The position numbers and the translations under genes are program-made. The notes under the pieces were generated by a model. That model was given only the letters and a program-made list of their open reading frames with translations, made no database searches and was not told where the DNA came from. A stretch of 64,000 bases of DNA from the NCBI RefSeq assembly GCF_000497245.1, contig NZ_AWTC01000012.1:1-64000 (forward strand), read 5' to 3'. This stretch comes from Sporolactobacillus laevolacticus DSM 442. GTDB taxonomy: Bacteria; Bacillota; Bacilli; Bacillales; Sporolactobacillaceae. Of this stretch, positions 35,194 through 44,465 are shown piece by piece (within the stretch, counting starts at the first letter, position 1; every line of letters begins with the position of its first letter).

Positions 35194-36132
35194 TTATTTG
35201 TAAGTCCTCTTTTCTTTCATTGATAAAATAAAAATTGTACTAATGATCAAAAGTGCTCCAATATAATCAAAAAAGCCAAAGGAAACATGAAGCCATACTA
35301 CCGATAGAATTGCTGCAGACAGTGGTTCGGCTGTTGCCAGTATACTCGCTTGAGCAGCACTTAAATAGTTCAGACTTTCTAGATAGCAGAAGAATGCAAT
35401 CAATGTTCCAAAAATAATGATAAAGGCAATAGGTGCAATGGAATAAAGCGAAAATTCCCCAGTAATGATCCATGGCGGATGAACAAAACTTAAACCCACT
35501 CCGCCAATAAGCATGCCCCACCCGACAATAACTACGGAACCCCACTTGCTGAGCAGCTTTCGAGGCTGCAACGTGTAAAAAGCTGCTGCGAGAGCACAAC
35601 TCAAGCCCCAAAATAGGGTTAAGCCGGAGATCGACAAACGGTGGATATTACCGTGCGTAACCAAAAAGAATGTGCCTAAAACAGCTAAACTAACCGCAGT
35701 TATTTCCTTAACGTTAGGTAGCCTTTTTAAGTTAACGGCTAAGTAACACGTAATGATTACAGGTCCTAAGCTTTGCAGGACCGTCGCTGTTGCGGCATTG
35801 CTATGCTTAATGGCCGCAAAATAGGCGTACTGAACACCGAGCATTCCTATTAAGCCAAAAAGTATAATGCTTATTCTTCCAGATTTATCTGCCCAAATGC
35901 CCCATATTCGGGACCTCTCTTTTTTGTAGTAAAGTCCCAACAGTAAAACACCGGACATCAACATTCTTAATACCGATAACCATTCCACATTAACCTTTAA
36001 ATGTTGAAAGAGAAATTGAGCGACTGTTCCTGAAACGCCCCACAGAATAGCTCCTGTCAGAACAAGTGCCACTCCCTTGATCCTAGAATAGCTTTTAGTC
36101 TCATAAAGTGTTGCCTGTGTTTGTTTTTCCAT
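35194..36132 (-). CDS. EamA/DMT-family transporter
   Basis: 312 residues, ten helices. The N-terminal IKGVALVLTGAILWGVSGTVAQFLF and the C-terminal YLSAAQASILATAEPLSAAILSVVWL resemble the YcxC/YdcZ-like EamA exporters common in Bacilli. It is divergent from an AraC regulator (36.3 kb), its likely controller. The substrate is unknown. Confidence 0.9.
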   Translation of the reverse strand: MEKQTQATLYETKSYSRIKGVALVLTGAILWGVSGTVAQFLFQHLKVNVEWLSVLRMLMSGVLLLGLYYKKERSRIWGIWADKSGRISIILFGLIGMLGVQYAYFAAIKHSNAATATVLQSLGPVIITCYLAVNLKRLPNVKEITAVSLAVLGTFFLVTHGNIHRLSISGLTLFWGLSCALAAAFYTLQPRKLLSKWGSVVIVGWGMLIGGVGLSFVHPPWIITGEFSLYSIAPIAFIIIFGTLIAFFCYLESLNYLSAAQASILATAEPLSAAILSVVWLHVSFGFFDYIGALLIISTIFILSMKEKRTYK

Positions 36133-36266
36133 CGTTCATCCCATCATTAACCATTTGATTTATCACTCTTGTCACTGAAAATGTAATATAATTATATTGA
36201 TATATAGTTTTTTATTCTACAAAAATATTAACGTAATCTATCGCTATATTGATGGGAAGAGAAATC

Positions 36267-37172
36267 ATGCAGATAAAAGATATACCTATTGACCAAAATC
36301 ATAGAGAAATAACGCTGCATGGCAGCTATGAATTTCCAATGGCGGTTTATCTGGATCAGCTGGATAGGAACAGCTTAGGCTTCGTCAATTGGCATTGGCA
36401 TGATGAGATTCAGTTTTCACTAGTTACCAAAGGTGAAGTTGAGTTTTGGGTGAACCAAAGATCCTACAGATTAAAAGCAGGTCAAGGTCTTTTTATCAAT
36501 AGCGGCTATCTACATATGTCTAGGCCTGTTTCAGAGCCCGATAGCACTTATATTTGTATTGATGCCGATATTAAGCTGCTGTCGTTTTTCCCGGGAAGTG
36601 CCGTAGAGCAAAACTATATAAAACCTTATCTTAAGCTTAGCGGCTTTTCGGAAGTCATTATAGATGGTGAAGCGGAGTGGCACAAGGACATTCGAGCAAA
36701 AATCGTAGAAGTTTATGAATTATATACCCAAGAGGCTTTCGGTTATGAGCTGGACATATGTATGCTACTTGCAGCGATGTGGCGGACGCTCATCTCAAAT
36801 CAGAAAAACCGACCAGAGATAACCACAAATGAATACGTGGACCAACAGCGGGTAAAAACGATCATGTCCTACATTCATGAGCATTACATGGAAAAAATAA
36901 CACTTCAAGAACTAGCAGACATTGTTCATATCAGCAAAGGTGAATGCTGTCGTTTCTTTAAGCGTATTGCCAAATGCACCGTGTTCGACTATCTCAAGAA
37001 CTACCGAATCAACAAAAGCATAGAATTGCTGCAAACGACAGAACTGACGATTAGCCAAGTTGCTGATTCCGTCGGATTCGGCAGTACAAGTTACTATATA
37101 GAGACCTTTAAGAAACATGTGTCATTTACTCCTAGAGAATATAGGATGAGCATGTCTATTCCCCAAAGGTAA
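36267..37172 (+). CDS. AraC-family transcriptional regulator
   Basis: About 301 residues with an N-terminal cupin (VNWHWHDEIQFSLVTKGEVEFWVNQRSYRLKAGQGLFINS, residues ~45-90) and a C-terminal double helix-turn-helix (MEKITLQELADIVHISKGECCRFFKRIAK and LTISQVADSVGFGSTSYYIETFKKH). The start is taken as ATG at 36267 behind GGGAAGAG. It probably controls the divergent EamA exporter. Confidence 0.92.
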   Translation: MQIKDIPIDQNHREITLHGSYEFPMAVYLDQLDRNSLGFVNWHWHDEIQFSLVTKGEVEFWVNQRSYRLKAGQGLFINSGYLHMSRPVSEPDSTYICIDADIKLLSFFPGSAVEQNYIKPYLKLSGFSEVIIDGEAEWHKDIRAKIVEVYELYTQEAFGYELDICMLLAAMWRTLISNQKNRPEITTNEYVDQQRVKTIMSYIHEHYMEKITLQELADIVHISKGECCRFFKRIAKCTVFDYLKNYRINKSIELLQTTELTISQVADSVGFGSTSYYIETFKKHVSFTPREYRMSMSIPQR

Positions 37173-37222
37173 ACAAAGTTTAATAGTATTAAAGCCTTTG
37201 AATTGATTGGGTTGCAGAAAAA

Positions 37223-37678
37223 TTAGAATTCCTTTGTCATAAATACGCTGTTTGGATCCGCTTTGTAATCCGAAAACGGCTGACAGAAATGGAATCCGAG
37301 ATTTGCGTAGAGTTTTCTGGCCGGTTCGAAAGCATCCATTGAGCCCGTCTCCAAACTTAACCTCTGATACCCGCGTTGCGTGGCCACTTCGATGATGTGC
37401 TGGAGGATCTGTCTCGCAACGCCTTTTCTTAAGTGCGCCGAAGATGTTCGCATGGATTTAACTTCCCCGTGTTGATCATCAAGCTCTTTAAGCGCTCCGC
37501 AGCCAAGCAATTCTTCCCCGTCCCATGCACTCCAAAAGGTTATTTCCGGTTTTCGCAAAGCATCAAGATCCAGTGCATGGATACTTTCCTTCGGAGAGTT
37601 TTTCTCCATGCCTTGAAGATGTTCTCTAATCAATCCGATCACTTGAGTTCCGGTTAAATCATCTCTTTTTATCTTCAT
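37223..37678 (-). CDS. GNAT-family N-acetyltransferase
   Basis: 151 residues from ATG at 37678, behind CGGAGGATA. The GNAT motif A is [18 protein letters not shown] and the C-terminal motif B is [27 protein letters not shown] and [11 protein letters not shown] match the PhnO/ElaA-like acetyltransferases. Its start lies inside the end of the upstream pentapeptide-repeat gene (20-base overlap), so the two are co-transcribed. Confidence 0.9.
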   Translation of the reverse strand: MKIKRDDLTGTQVIGLIREHLQGMEKNSPKESIHALDLDALRKPEITFWSAWDGEELLGCGALKELDDQHGEVKSMRTSSAHLRKGVARQILQHIIEVATQRGYQRLSLETGSMDAFEPARKLYANLGFHFCQPFSDYKADPNSVFMTKEF

Positions 37679-38612
37679 AGATATCCTCCGCAGGATTATT
37701 ATTTTGTTTCTTGTTAAAGAAAGTAGACCAATGGGACGGGCGAGAAAGCAAGCGCGGCAATTTTGTGCGTGCATCTCCCTTCGCCGAACTAAGTTGAGCT
37801 TGAGTGAGAAAAACACTCCCTGTAAGATCAGCTCCACTAAGGTCAGCGTCTCGTAAATCAGCACCTATAAAGTCAGCTGCTCTCAAATCAGCATCACGGA
37901 GATCAGTGGCAATGAGGTATGCCCCTCTTAAGTTCGCTCCTTTGAGATCAGCGCCACTAAGGTTCGCACCCATAAGATCAGCGCCCCTACGATCGATTCG
38001 CTTACGCTTTCTTGAACCCTTTTGCTGCTGTTGCGATTCCTTCCATACAAGTTCACTTGTTTTTATAAGTAACGCGTTTACTTCTATTCGGTGTGACGGA
38101 ATGTCTAAATCCATAAGTGCGTTAGGACTAAGTTGAGTCAACCGTTCTGTCTGATCAAGTGCGGAACAAAGTGCTTCTTGAATCGGAAGAGTCGCTTTCA
38201 TCGTGAGCGCTTCATTCAGATACCAAAGCATCTCATGGAGTTGAAGCATAATGGGAAACACTTCGAACATTTCCTTGGCCGTTTCCGGACCTTCATGCCA
38301 GCTGACTCCTCCGAAAGTGACTTGAGAAACCTTTTGCCCGGCACCGAAGCAATCAAAGGCGGTACATCCCTTGAATCCCTGTTGTCTGAGCTTTTCATGA
38401 ATGCTGCAGCGATAATCCGATTGCAGATTGGGGCAGGGTTTACCGGCATCTTTTTCGATTGCAAAATCTGCTGACGCTGAGAACGGCAGTGCAACACAAC
38501 ATAAACCGAAACAGTTTCCACAATCAGGACGTAAGTTGCTGCGACTCCTATCACGCTTTGGATTTGTATAATCCTTGTTCTCAAACACGAGGTGTATCTC
38601 CTTTATTTCCAT
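37659..38612 (-). CDS. Pentapeptide-repeat protein with Cys-rich N-terminal domain
   Basis: 317 residues. The N-terminal third contains Cys-rich motifs ([26 protein letters not shown], then [11 protein letters not shown]), which could bind a metal or Fe-S cluster. About residues 210-275 are pentapeptide repeats ([19 protein letters not shown] and so on), which form a right-handed beta-helix. Some pentapeptide proteins mimic DNA and protect gyrase, but this architecture is not Qnr-like. The downstream acetyltransferase overlaps it, so the pair may work together. Function is unknown. Confidence 0.87.
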   Translation of the reverse strand: MEIKEIHLVFENKDYTNPKRDRSRSNLRPDCGNCFGLCCVALPFSASADFAIEKDAGKPCPNLQSDYRCSIHEKLRQQGFKGCTAFDCFGAGQKVSQVTFGGVSWHEGPETAKEMFEVFPIMLQLHEMLWYLNEALTMKATLPIQEALCSALDQTERLTQLSPNALMDLDIPSHRIEVNALLIKTSELVWKESQQQQKGSRKRKRIDRRGADLMGANLSGADLKGANLRGAYLIATDLRDADLRAADFIGADLRDADLSGADLTGSVFLTQAQLSSAKGDARTKLPRLLSRPSHWSTFFNKKQNNNPAEDIYEDKKR

Positions 38613-38734
38613 ATAATTCGAATGATTTTAGGCTCTTTTTTCGTTACCTCAGTCCATTTGCTACCATTAATACTAGCATTGATCTTCTCGCAGTCAATCA
38701 TCGGATTGGCCTATACTTTATCAGATCCGGTGTA

Positions 38735-38772
38735 CGGCAAAATGTCTCAAAAACAATGTTTCTGAGACATTA
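38735..38772 (-). terminator. Terminator of the DHA2 transporter gene
   Basis: AATGTCTCAGAAACA pairs with TGTTTTTGAGACATT over 15 positions with one mismatch, followed by TTTTG on the minus strand. Confidence 0.8.
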
Positions 38773-38793
38773 ACTCTATACGTGATTCAAAGA

Positions 38794-40893
38794 TTATCTA
38801 TGTTGCGTACTGACAGTAGAGTCTTTAATCGATTTTTTTCTGACCCTCTTGTCAGTAAACAATCCAAGGAATGAAGAGGCGAGGAGAATAATGCCGGCAA
38901 TCATGAAATCCTTATCAAAAGCCTCTGCAATTTTGTCATTTTTTATTGACTCAATATGTTTCATCGCTTTTTGCATCGCTTCCGCTTGACCAGTAAGAGC
39001 AATCCCTTTTTTGAGCTGAGCACTGCCGTGTTCGAGTTTTGCCCCGGCTGCTTCCAAATCATGACCGGCTGAAACAAGCGTTGTATTCTTTTTATCCTGA
39101 TTTGCCATTTGCTGAAGCTTTGCCTCAAACATCTGTGCATTTTTTACAGAAGGATCCGTTCCCACTGTATACAACGTTATCAATCCGGTAAGATTGGCTA
39201 TGCCTTTTTGCAGCTGGTCCTTCTTTTTGCCTGTTGCTACCTGATAATCGGATACTTCCTGAGCAAGTTCTTCCCGATAAAGTGTTAATTTCTGTGTAGA
39301 CATACGGTCATTTCTGATTATAAAAAATAGAGTCTGATTGACGCCCATTGCGTACGTCTTCACATATTTTGAAAGAGACTGTGCTCCGTTTTGCATCCTG
39401 TCAGCACCATCATACAATTTCCGAAGCGTCTGGTTATCAGAAGGATGGGATTCATAGGAAGACGCAGTTAATGCCTTTTTTATATCTTTCTTCATTTGGT
39501 TTTCTAAATGAGTTTGGTTCTTAGAACCCGAATGAGCTGAAACCCGTTTCATGTCCCCGATTGCAACGCTCTTTACTGAAGAAGCCACATCCAATTGTCG
39601 AATGGTATGAATGGCTTCATCCCTGATCTCCGTTTTTGCATCGGAAACATGCATATCCAGGATACTGACAAGCAGTGCAATGCCGATACATGTACCAACC
39701 TGACGCGCAGCATTTACAATCCCTGAACCAATCCCGCTTTTCTCCTCTGGCAGGTACTTAATCGCTGAAACCATCGCCAAGCAGGAAAAGCCGAACCCAA
39801 GCCCAAAAATAATCATTTCAATGATCATTATCGGTTTGGACGTGTCAACATCCAGCCGTGCCAATAAAAGTGTGGCAACCCCCATAATGATAATACCGAG
39901 AACGTTGACCGGCCGAAAACCAAATTTGCTGGAAATTAGATTTCCGAGTGGCATCGCAATGATGATGGTCAGTGATACCGTCATCACAATATAGGCTGCT
40001 TGGAGCGGCTGATAATTGAGCACATTTTGCAGGAAAAAATTGAAAATCAGCGACGTCGTCACGATACCAAACCCTGAGATCATATAAACCGCTGAGGATG
40101 CGGTGAAGGTTAACTCACGGAACAGATGAAATTCAATCATCGGTGCCTTGACTTTTGCTTCGACGAAAAGAAACAAGGCGAGACTGACGGCCGTACCAAG
40201 AAACATTAGGACAATTGTCGGTGAATGCCAACCATAGTCATTGCCCTTCAGCAAACCAAACGTCATCAGAAATAATGCAGCAGTTAAGAGCAACATTCCG
40301 GCAAAATCCACACTCTTCGATACGGTTGTGTCATAGGACTCTCTTGTGAAGAAGACAATCAATACAAAGGCAATCACGGTAAAAGGTACATTGACAAAAA
40401 ATACACTCTGCCAGTTGAAGTAATGTAGAAGTACACCGCCAATCAGTGGACCCCCTGCAGCCGCTAACGCGGTAACTGCCCCCATTGCACTGGAAACCAT
40501 GCCCATTTTCTTTTTGCCAAACAAAGCAATTCCCATAGGTATTGCCACGGGCATTAGGATCGCACCGCCAAGTCCCTGAATAAACCGCACAATAATTAGG
40601 AAAAGCAGTGACTGAGAAAAACCGCATAATGCCGAACTGGCACCAAACAAAAACAAACCAACGAGCATTACCTTTTTTCTGCCAAACTGATCGGCCAGTT
40701 TTGATGCGGTAATCGTAAAGATGGACAGCGCCAGTACATAGATCGTGCTGATCCAGCTTGTATCGCTCAGATTCGCATGAAAATAATCCGTAATATCAGG
40801 TAAAGCAATGTTAATGATCGTGCTGTCCAGAATTCCCATGAACATGGCAATGGATAGAGCGATGAAACCAACGATCGTTTTCCCCTTACTCAT
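38794..40893 (-). CDS. DHA2-family MFS exporter with large extracytoplasmic insertion
   Basis: About 699 residues, against about 470-520 for typical EmrB/QacA proteins. Residues 1-430 hold 13 helices with the motifs DSTIINIALPDI, SKLADQFGRKKVMLVG and GAILMPVAIPMG. A region of about 210 residues (roughly 430-650) follows before the last helix. It is rich in heptad-like repeats such as GADRMQNGAQSLSKYV and AGAKLEHGSAQLKKGI, resembling YhgE/Pip-type surface domains. ATG at 40893 follows GGAGG. It is probably a drug exporter repressed by the divergent TetR. Confidence 0.88.
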   Translation of the reverse strand: MSKGKTIVGFIALSIAMFMGILDSTIINIALPDITDYFHANLSDTSWISTIYVLALSIFTITASKLADQFGRKKVMLVGLFLFGASSALCGFSQSLLFLIIVRFIQGLGGAILMPVAIPMGIALFGKKKMGMVSSAMGAVTALAAAGGPLIGGVLLHYFNWQSVFFVNVPFTVIAFVLIVFFTRESYDTTVSKSVDFAGMLLLTAALFLMTFGLLKGNDYGWHSPTIVLMFLGTAVSLALFLFVEAKVKAPMIEFHLFRELTFTASSAVYMISGFGIVTTSLIFNFFLQNVLNYQPLQAAYIVMTVSLTIIIAMPLGNLISSKFGFRPVNVLGIIIMGVATLLLARLDVDTSKPIMIIEMIIFGLGFGFSCLAMVSAIKYLPEEKSGIGSGIVNAARQVGTCIGIALLVSILDMHVSDAKTEIRDEAIHTIRQLDVASSVKSVAIGDMKRVSAHSGSKNQTHLENQMKKDIKKALTASSYESHPSDNQTLRKLYDGADRMQNGAQSLSKYVKTYAMGVNQTLFFIIRNDRMSTQKLTLYREELAQEVSDYQVATGKKKDQLQKGIANLTGLITLYTVGTDPSVKNAQMFEAKLQQMANQDKKNTTLVSAGHDLEAAGAKLEHGSAQLKKGIALTGQAEAMQKAMKHIESIKNDKIAEAFDKDFMIAGIILLASSFLGLFTDKRVRKKSIKDSTVSTQHR

Positions 40894-40913
40894 TTTGAAC
40901 CTCCACAATATCA

Positions 40914-40985
40914 AATATGAAATCACATTCATATTATACTTGTTTTTTACACTTGTAAATAAAAATATGAAATTACATTCATATT
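40914..40985. promoter_or_regulatory. Twin TetR operators between DHA2 and tetR
   Basis: Two almost identical 22-bp imperfect palindromes (40914-40935 and 40964-40985) with arms AATATGAA and TTCATATT. The second runs into TTGACA (40984-40989), a plausible -35 for tetR, and the first covers the promoter side of the DHA2 gene. One TetR repressor would control both genes. Confidence 0.78.
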
Positions 40986-41044
40986 GACAGCAATCTTAAT
41001 GGTTATTAAGATATAAAAAGAGCACAACTTTGGAGGTATCATTC

Positions 41045-41671
41045 GTGGAAAAAAAGAATGTCCGTATCCCACAGCAACAACGGTCAATCCAGAAAAAAAG
41101 GCGTATTATGGATGCCGCCTACCGTACGTTTACAAAAAAAGGCTATTTCAGTACATCCACTGCCGACATTGCTAAAGAAGCAGACCTCTCCGTTGGCAGT
41201 ATCTATGCTTACTTCGCAGACAAAAAAGATATTTTGCTTTCCTGTATGGAACAGTCTGCCAATGATCTTCACGAACATATCCGAACTGAACTGAATCGTA
41301 TCCCTGAAGATTACGATATCTATGAAACGACCAAAAAAGTGCTGCAAATAACCATAACTTTTCATAAGCGTCAAAGCTTACTCTATCATAATGAAATTAC
41401 ATCCCTTCAGTACCGTGACACAGATGTTGCTAACTTTTTCGTCCAAATTCAAGACCGAATGGCCAAAATGGTCACCAAAATTGTTGAAGCACATGGCTAT
41501 ACGTTTCCACAACCGCGCGAACAGTTTTTCCTTCTTTTTCGTATGTTTGACACGCTTCAAGACGAGTTAGCCTTCAATCAACGACCTGATTTAGATCATA
41601 CGATTCTTCTGGATGAAGCCGTACAACTGATTGTCAGCATGATTACACGAGTAAAAAAAGATAATCAATAA
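41045..41671 (+). CDS. TetR-family transcriptional regulator
   Basis: 208 residues, GTG start at 41045 behind TGGAGG. The N-terminal helix-turn-helix is RIMDAAYRTFTKKGYFSTSTADIAKEADLSVGSIYAYFADKKDIL; the remainder is a helical effector domain. It is divergent from the DHA2 exporter with twin palindromes between them, the classical arrangement of a drug-responsive repressor and its pump. Confidence 0.93.
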   Translation: MEKKNVRIPQQQRSIQKKRRIMDAAYRTFTKKGYFSTSTADIAKEADLSVGSIYAYFADKKDILLSCMEQSANDLHEHIRTELNRIPEDYDIYETTKKVLQITITFHKRQSLLYHNEITSLQYRDTDVANFFVQIQDRMAKMVTKIVEAHGYTFPQPREQFFLLFRMFDTLQDELAFNQRPDLDHTILLDEAVQLIVSMITRVKKDNQ

Positions 41672-42075
41672 ATGTTTAAATTAAGATAACTCAGTTTATT
41701 GCAATTGCACCGATCCCAAGTTTCCCATTGTTTTGGGACGCAAATAAGCCGAAAGGATGTAGGGAGTAATCCCACATCTTTTCGACTACGAGGCTTGCCT
41801 TTTTTTACTTATTTGGCTCCCCACTGGATTTTCGCCCGATTGAGGTGTCCGCCTCGAACGCATGTGAACTACATCGGCATTAAAATGCCGAGCTTCTAGG
41901 AACATTGCACACTTGTCCAAAAAATGGGTAGAGGTCACAACTCTTTTACTAAGGCTCGTCCCAAGCCAGTAGGTGATGTTTGTGGCAACTTGGTTTTCGT
42001 CTTAATGAGTATATTATAGAACGTACGATCGCTTTTATCAATGAGGTCGCCTGAGACACTGATTCATCGTGGTAA
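41672..42075. other. Structured intergenic region with IS200/IS605-like end
   Basis: 404 bases without a gene. On the plus strand GCCGAAAGGATGTAGGG (41750-41766) can pair with CCCACATCTTTTCGAC, then a small AGGC-TT-GCCT hairpin with T7 (41801-41816) could terminate tetR. On the minus strand, TAGAAGC, a hairpin CTCGGCATTTTAATGCCGA and GTAGTTCAC (about 41902-41866) resemble the right-end hairpin and cleavage site of IS200/IS605-type elements, with no transposase left. A decayed element or PATE is likely; an independent structured RNA is the alternative. Confidence 0.45.
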
Positions 42076-42855
42076 TCAATTACCGAGTTTTCTCAGTTGG
42101 CGACCTGTATAAATATAACCGATTAAAAGCAATGAGCCAAAAATCAAGGATACGCTTGTCCATTGCCCGGCTGTCCACTGCAGAGCATAGCGCGGTGAAT
42201 CTCCACGAAGATATTCCAGCATGAATCTGGCAAATGCGTACAAGATGTTATAGATGAGGAAATGGCTACCTGCAGGCAGTCTCTTATTCCGCAGGATAAG
42301 TAGTACCGCAAAAATTATGAGATCACATTGCCCTTCCCAGATTTCAGCCGGCCATAGAGGCTGTGATCCATAGCGGTCATAAGCCATTGTCCCTTCCGGA
42401 TAAACAATACCAAATCCGGAACCGGTTGGCGATCCGAAGGCGTCTCCGTTTAAGAAGCAAGCGATCCGTCCAAGCGCTTGTCCCAATATCACTGCCGGAG
42501 CAAGATAATCTGCATATTCCCAAAACGACAGTTTTTTCCGCCATGCATAAATGACGATCCCGATTGCTCCACCGACAATTGCGCCCATGATCGAGATTCC
42601 ACCGTTCCAAATCGCAAAAATTTCTGTTAGATGCTTGGAGTAATAGCCCCATTGAAAGAAGAATACATGCCAAATCCGCGCAAAAATTAGTGCACCAATA
42701 ATTGCATAAACGCATGAATCAAGCAGATGCGCTTGATAAATTGTGTTCTTCGTCAAAAAGTACGCAACACCAAGGGCAAGCAAAACGGCAACGGCGATAA
42801 TCACACCATATGAGTGAACGGCAAAACCACCGATTTCAAACAAGGTTACTCTCAC
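42076..42855 (-). CDS. lgt: Prolipoprotein diacylglyceryl transferase
   Basis: About 259 residues, seven membrane helices. Transfers diacylglycerol from phosphatidylglycerol to the lipobox Cys of prolipoproteins. The invariant GRIACFLNGDAFGSPT (Lgt signature), the N-terminal VHSYGVIIA with the essential His-Tyr, and Arg in ARFMLEYLRGDSP are present. GTG at 42855 is favoured by AAAGGAG at eight bases; an in-frame ATG at 42861 is too close to it. There is no hprK beside it, unlike in many Bacilli. Confidence 0.95.
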   Translation of the reverse strand: MRVTLFEIGGFAVHSYGVIIAVAVLLALGVAYFLTKNTIYQAHLLDSCVYAIIGALIFARIWHVFFFQWGYYSKHLTEIFAIWNGGISIMGAIVGGAIGIVIYAWRKKLSFWEYADYLAPAVILGQALGRIACFLNGDAFGSPTGSGFGIVYPEGTMAYDRYGSQPLWPAEIWEGQCDLIIFAVLLILRNKRLPAGSHFLIYNILYAFARFMLEYLRGDSPRYALQWTAGQWTSVSLIFGSLLLIGYIYTGRQLRKLGN

Positions 42856-43082
42856 CAACATTCTCCTTTCTCTTTAGCAATTGAAATTCACATAATAATA
42901 TCATAAAGAATAATTAATCAGCAAAACCGATTGCTAGATCTCGGAATTGTGGAGTGGATGTTCTCTAGCTTTAATCATAAATTATAATGACCGCCATTAC
43001 GCGGTCTATTTTGGCTCATTATACTTTTTGTTTGGCACTCTGAAGCAGATATCTTTTTATGCCCGTCCTTCACTCTTGGCTT

Positions 43083-44042
43083 TTAGATGTCACTGACTTC
43101 ATTTATTAGCGCGTCGTCCCATCTCCAATCGCTGACGTCCAGTGCTTCGGCAAGATGTTTCGGTTGACTGGCACCAACGAGTGCCGTAGTTACACCTGGA
43201 CGATTCAGAATCCAAGCAAGTGCTAATTGAGACATACTGCGATCCAGACGTTTCGCCAACTGACTGTATTTTCGCACCTTCTCAAAATTTTGCTCAGTGA
43301 AGTAGCGGAAAATTAACTTCTCACCGCTTGCTGCACGGCTTTCTGTCGGATATTCGGCACTCTCTGTATATTTTCCCGACAGCATCCCCCTTGCCAGCGG
43401 GCTGTAGACAAGCAGGCCTATTCCTTCCGATTGACAGTAGGGAAGAAGCTCCTGCTCCGCTTCTCTTGAAAGGAGATTGTATTGTGACTGTGACGAGATA
43501 AACGCCGACAGTCCGGCTACTTGGCTGATTTTCCGTGACTTTTCAATCTGCCATGCGGCAAAATTAGAACAACCGAAGTACCTAATCTTGCCTTGACGTA
43601 CCAGATCCGTTAGCGTCTCGAGTGTCTCTTCAATCGGCGTTTCTTCATCAAAATAATGGACCTGATAAAGATCGATGTAGTCGGTTTGCAGCCGGCGCAG
43701 AGAATCTTCAACAGCTTTCATAATATGTATCTTTGACAGCCCCTGATCGTTAACACCACGACCTGTCGGAAACCCAACCTTAGTTGCAAGAATCACTTTG
43801 TCTCGCCTGTGTTTTAAAGCGCGGCCAATAATTTCTTCAGAAGCTCCGGTACCAAATCGAAATGCTTCATCCTGCCCTTTCCCATAAAAATCTGCCGTAT
43901 CAATGAGATTAATCCCTCTATCTAATGCAAGGTCAATAATCTCACTAGATGCTTTTTCATCAATCCAGCGTCCAAAGGCCATTGTGCCTAGAGCAATCGA
44001 GGATACTTTAAGTCCGGTCCGACCAAGATTTCGATAGATCAT
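43083..44042 (-). CDS. Aldo/keto reductase
   Basis: 319 residues. NADPH-dependent carbonyl reductase fold (TIM barrel). The catalytic tetrad is visible: Asp in LIDTADFYG, Tyr in the same loop, Lys in VILATKVGF and His in DLYQVHYFD; the coenzyme loop near GASQPKHLAEAL is also present. It is downstream of, and co-directional with, a YciI-like gene, and an IclR regulator is divergent from the pair. Confidence 0.94.
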   Translation of the reverse strand: MIYRNLGRTGLKVSSIALGTMAFGRWIDEKASSEIIDLALDRGINLIDTADFYGKGQDEAFRFGTGASEEIIGRALKHRRDKVILATKVGFPTGRGVNDQGLSKIHIMKAVEDSLRRLQTDYIDLYQVHYFDEETPIEETLETLTDLVRQGKIRYFGCSNFAAWQIEKSRKISQVAGLSAFISSQSQYNLLSREAEQELLPYCQSEGIGLLVYSPLARGMLSGKYTESAEYPTESRAASGEKLIFRYFTEQNFEKVRKYSQLAKRLDRSMSQLALAWILNRPGVTTALVGASQPKHLAEALDVSDWRWDDALINEVSDI

Positions 44043-44084
44043 TTTAGTCCCATCCCTTCATCGATTTTTGCGATTTCATTGGAT

Positions 44085-44369
44085 TCATTTTAATAGATGA
44101 GTAAATTCAGGCGCACACTTGGATGGCAGAAATCCAATGAACGAATACTCGGCAACCTCATGAATCAAAAATGGATCGTGCTTTGCAATTTCCTGAGCTT
44201 CCTCTAATGTCGCGTCCATTAAAATTACTCCGCCCGTTCGTGGATTCCTTCTTCCGGAAGCGATAAATTTTTTCTCGTTATAATAATTGTCCAAATAGCT
44301 ATTATGTTGCTGCAGATATTTTTCTACTTCTTGAATGGGTTTTACATAAGTAAGAATTGAAATAATCAT
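44085..44369 (-). CDS. YciI-like protein
   Basis: 94 residues from ATG at 44369 behind AAAGGATG. The dimeric alpha/beta-barrel YciI fold is suggested by IISILTYVKPIQEVEKYLQQH and the conserved His-Asp pair in IAKHDPFLIHEVAEYS; GRRNPRTGGVILMDA is typical. YciI proteins may act in dehalogenation or stress responses; no specific role is known. It is the first gene of a unit with the aldo/keto reductase. Confidence 0.9.
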   Translation of the reverse strand: MIISILTYVKPIQEVEKYLQQHNSYLDNYYNEKKFIASGRRNPRTGGVILMDATLEEAQEIAKHDPFLIHEVAEYSFIGFLPSKCAPEFTHLLK

Positions 44370-44384
44370 AGCTGTCATCCTTTC

Positions 44385-44419
44385 GTTTCATATTTGAAAC
44401 TAAGTTTCTTATATGATAC
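44385..44419. promoter_or_regulatory. Paired IclR operator candidate
   Basis: GTTTCATATTTGAAAC (perfect palindrome, 44385-44400) and GTTTCTTATATGATAC (44404-44419) are spaced 19 bases start to start, between divergent YciI and iclR genes. Confidence 0.65.
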
Positions 44420-44465
44420 AACTAATATAATTGTTTGTGATTAACACTGTCAAGGGATGATAATT

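Noticed and set aside
37804-38136. 110-codon repetitive frame (RSAPLRSAS-type repeats) on the plus strand
   Set aside because: It is the antisense of the pentapeptide repeats; the regularity comes from the real gene on the minus strand.
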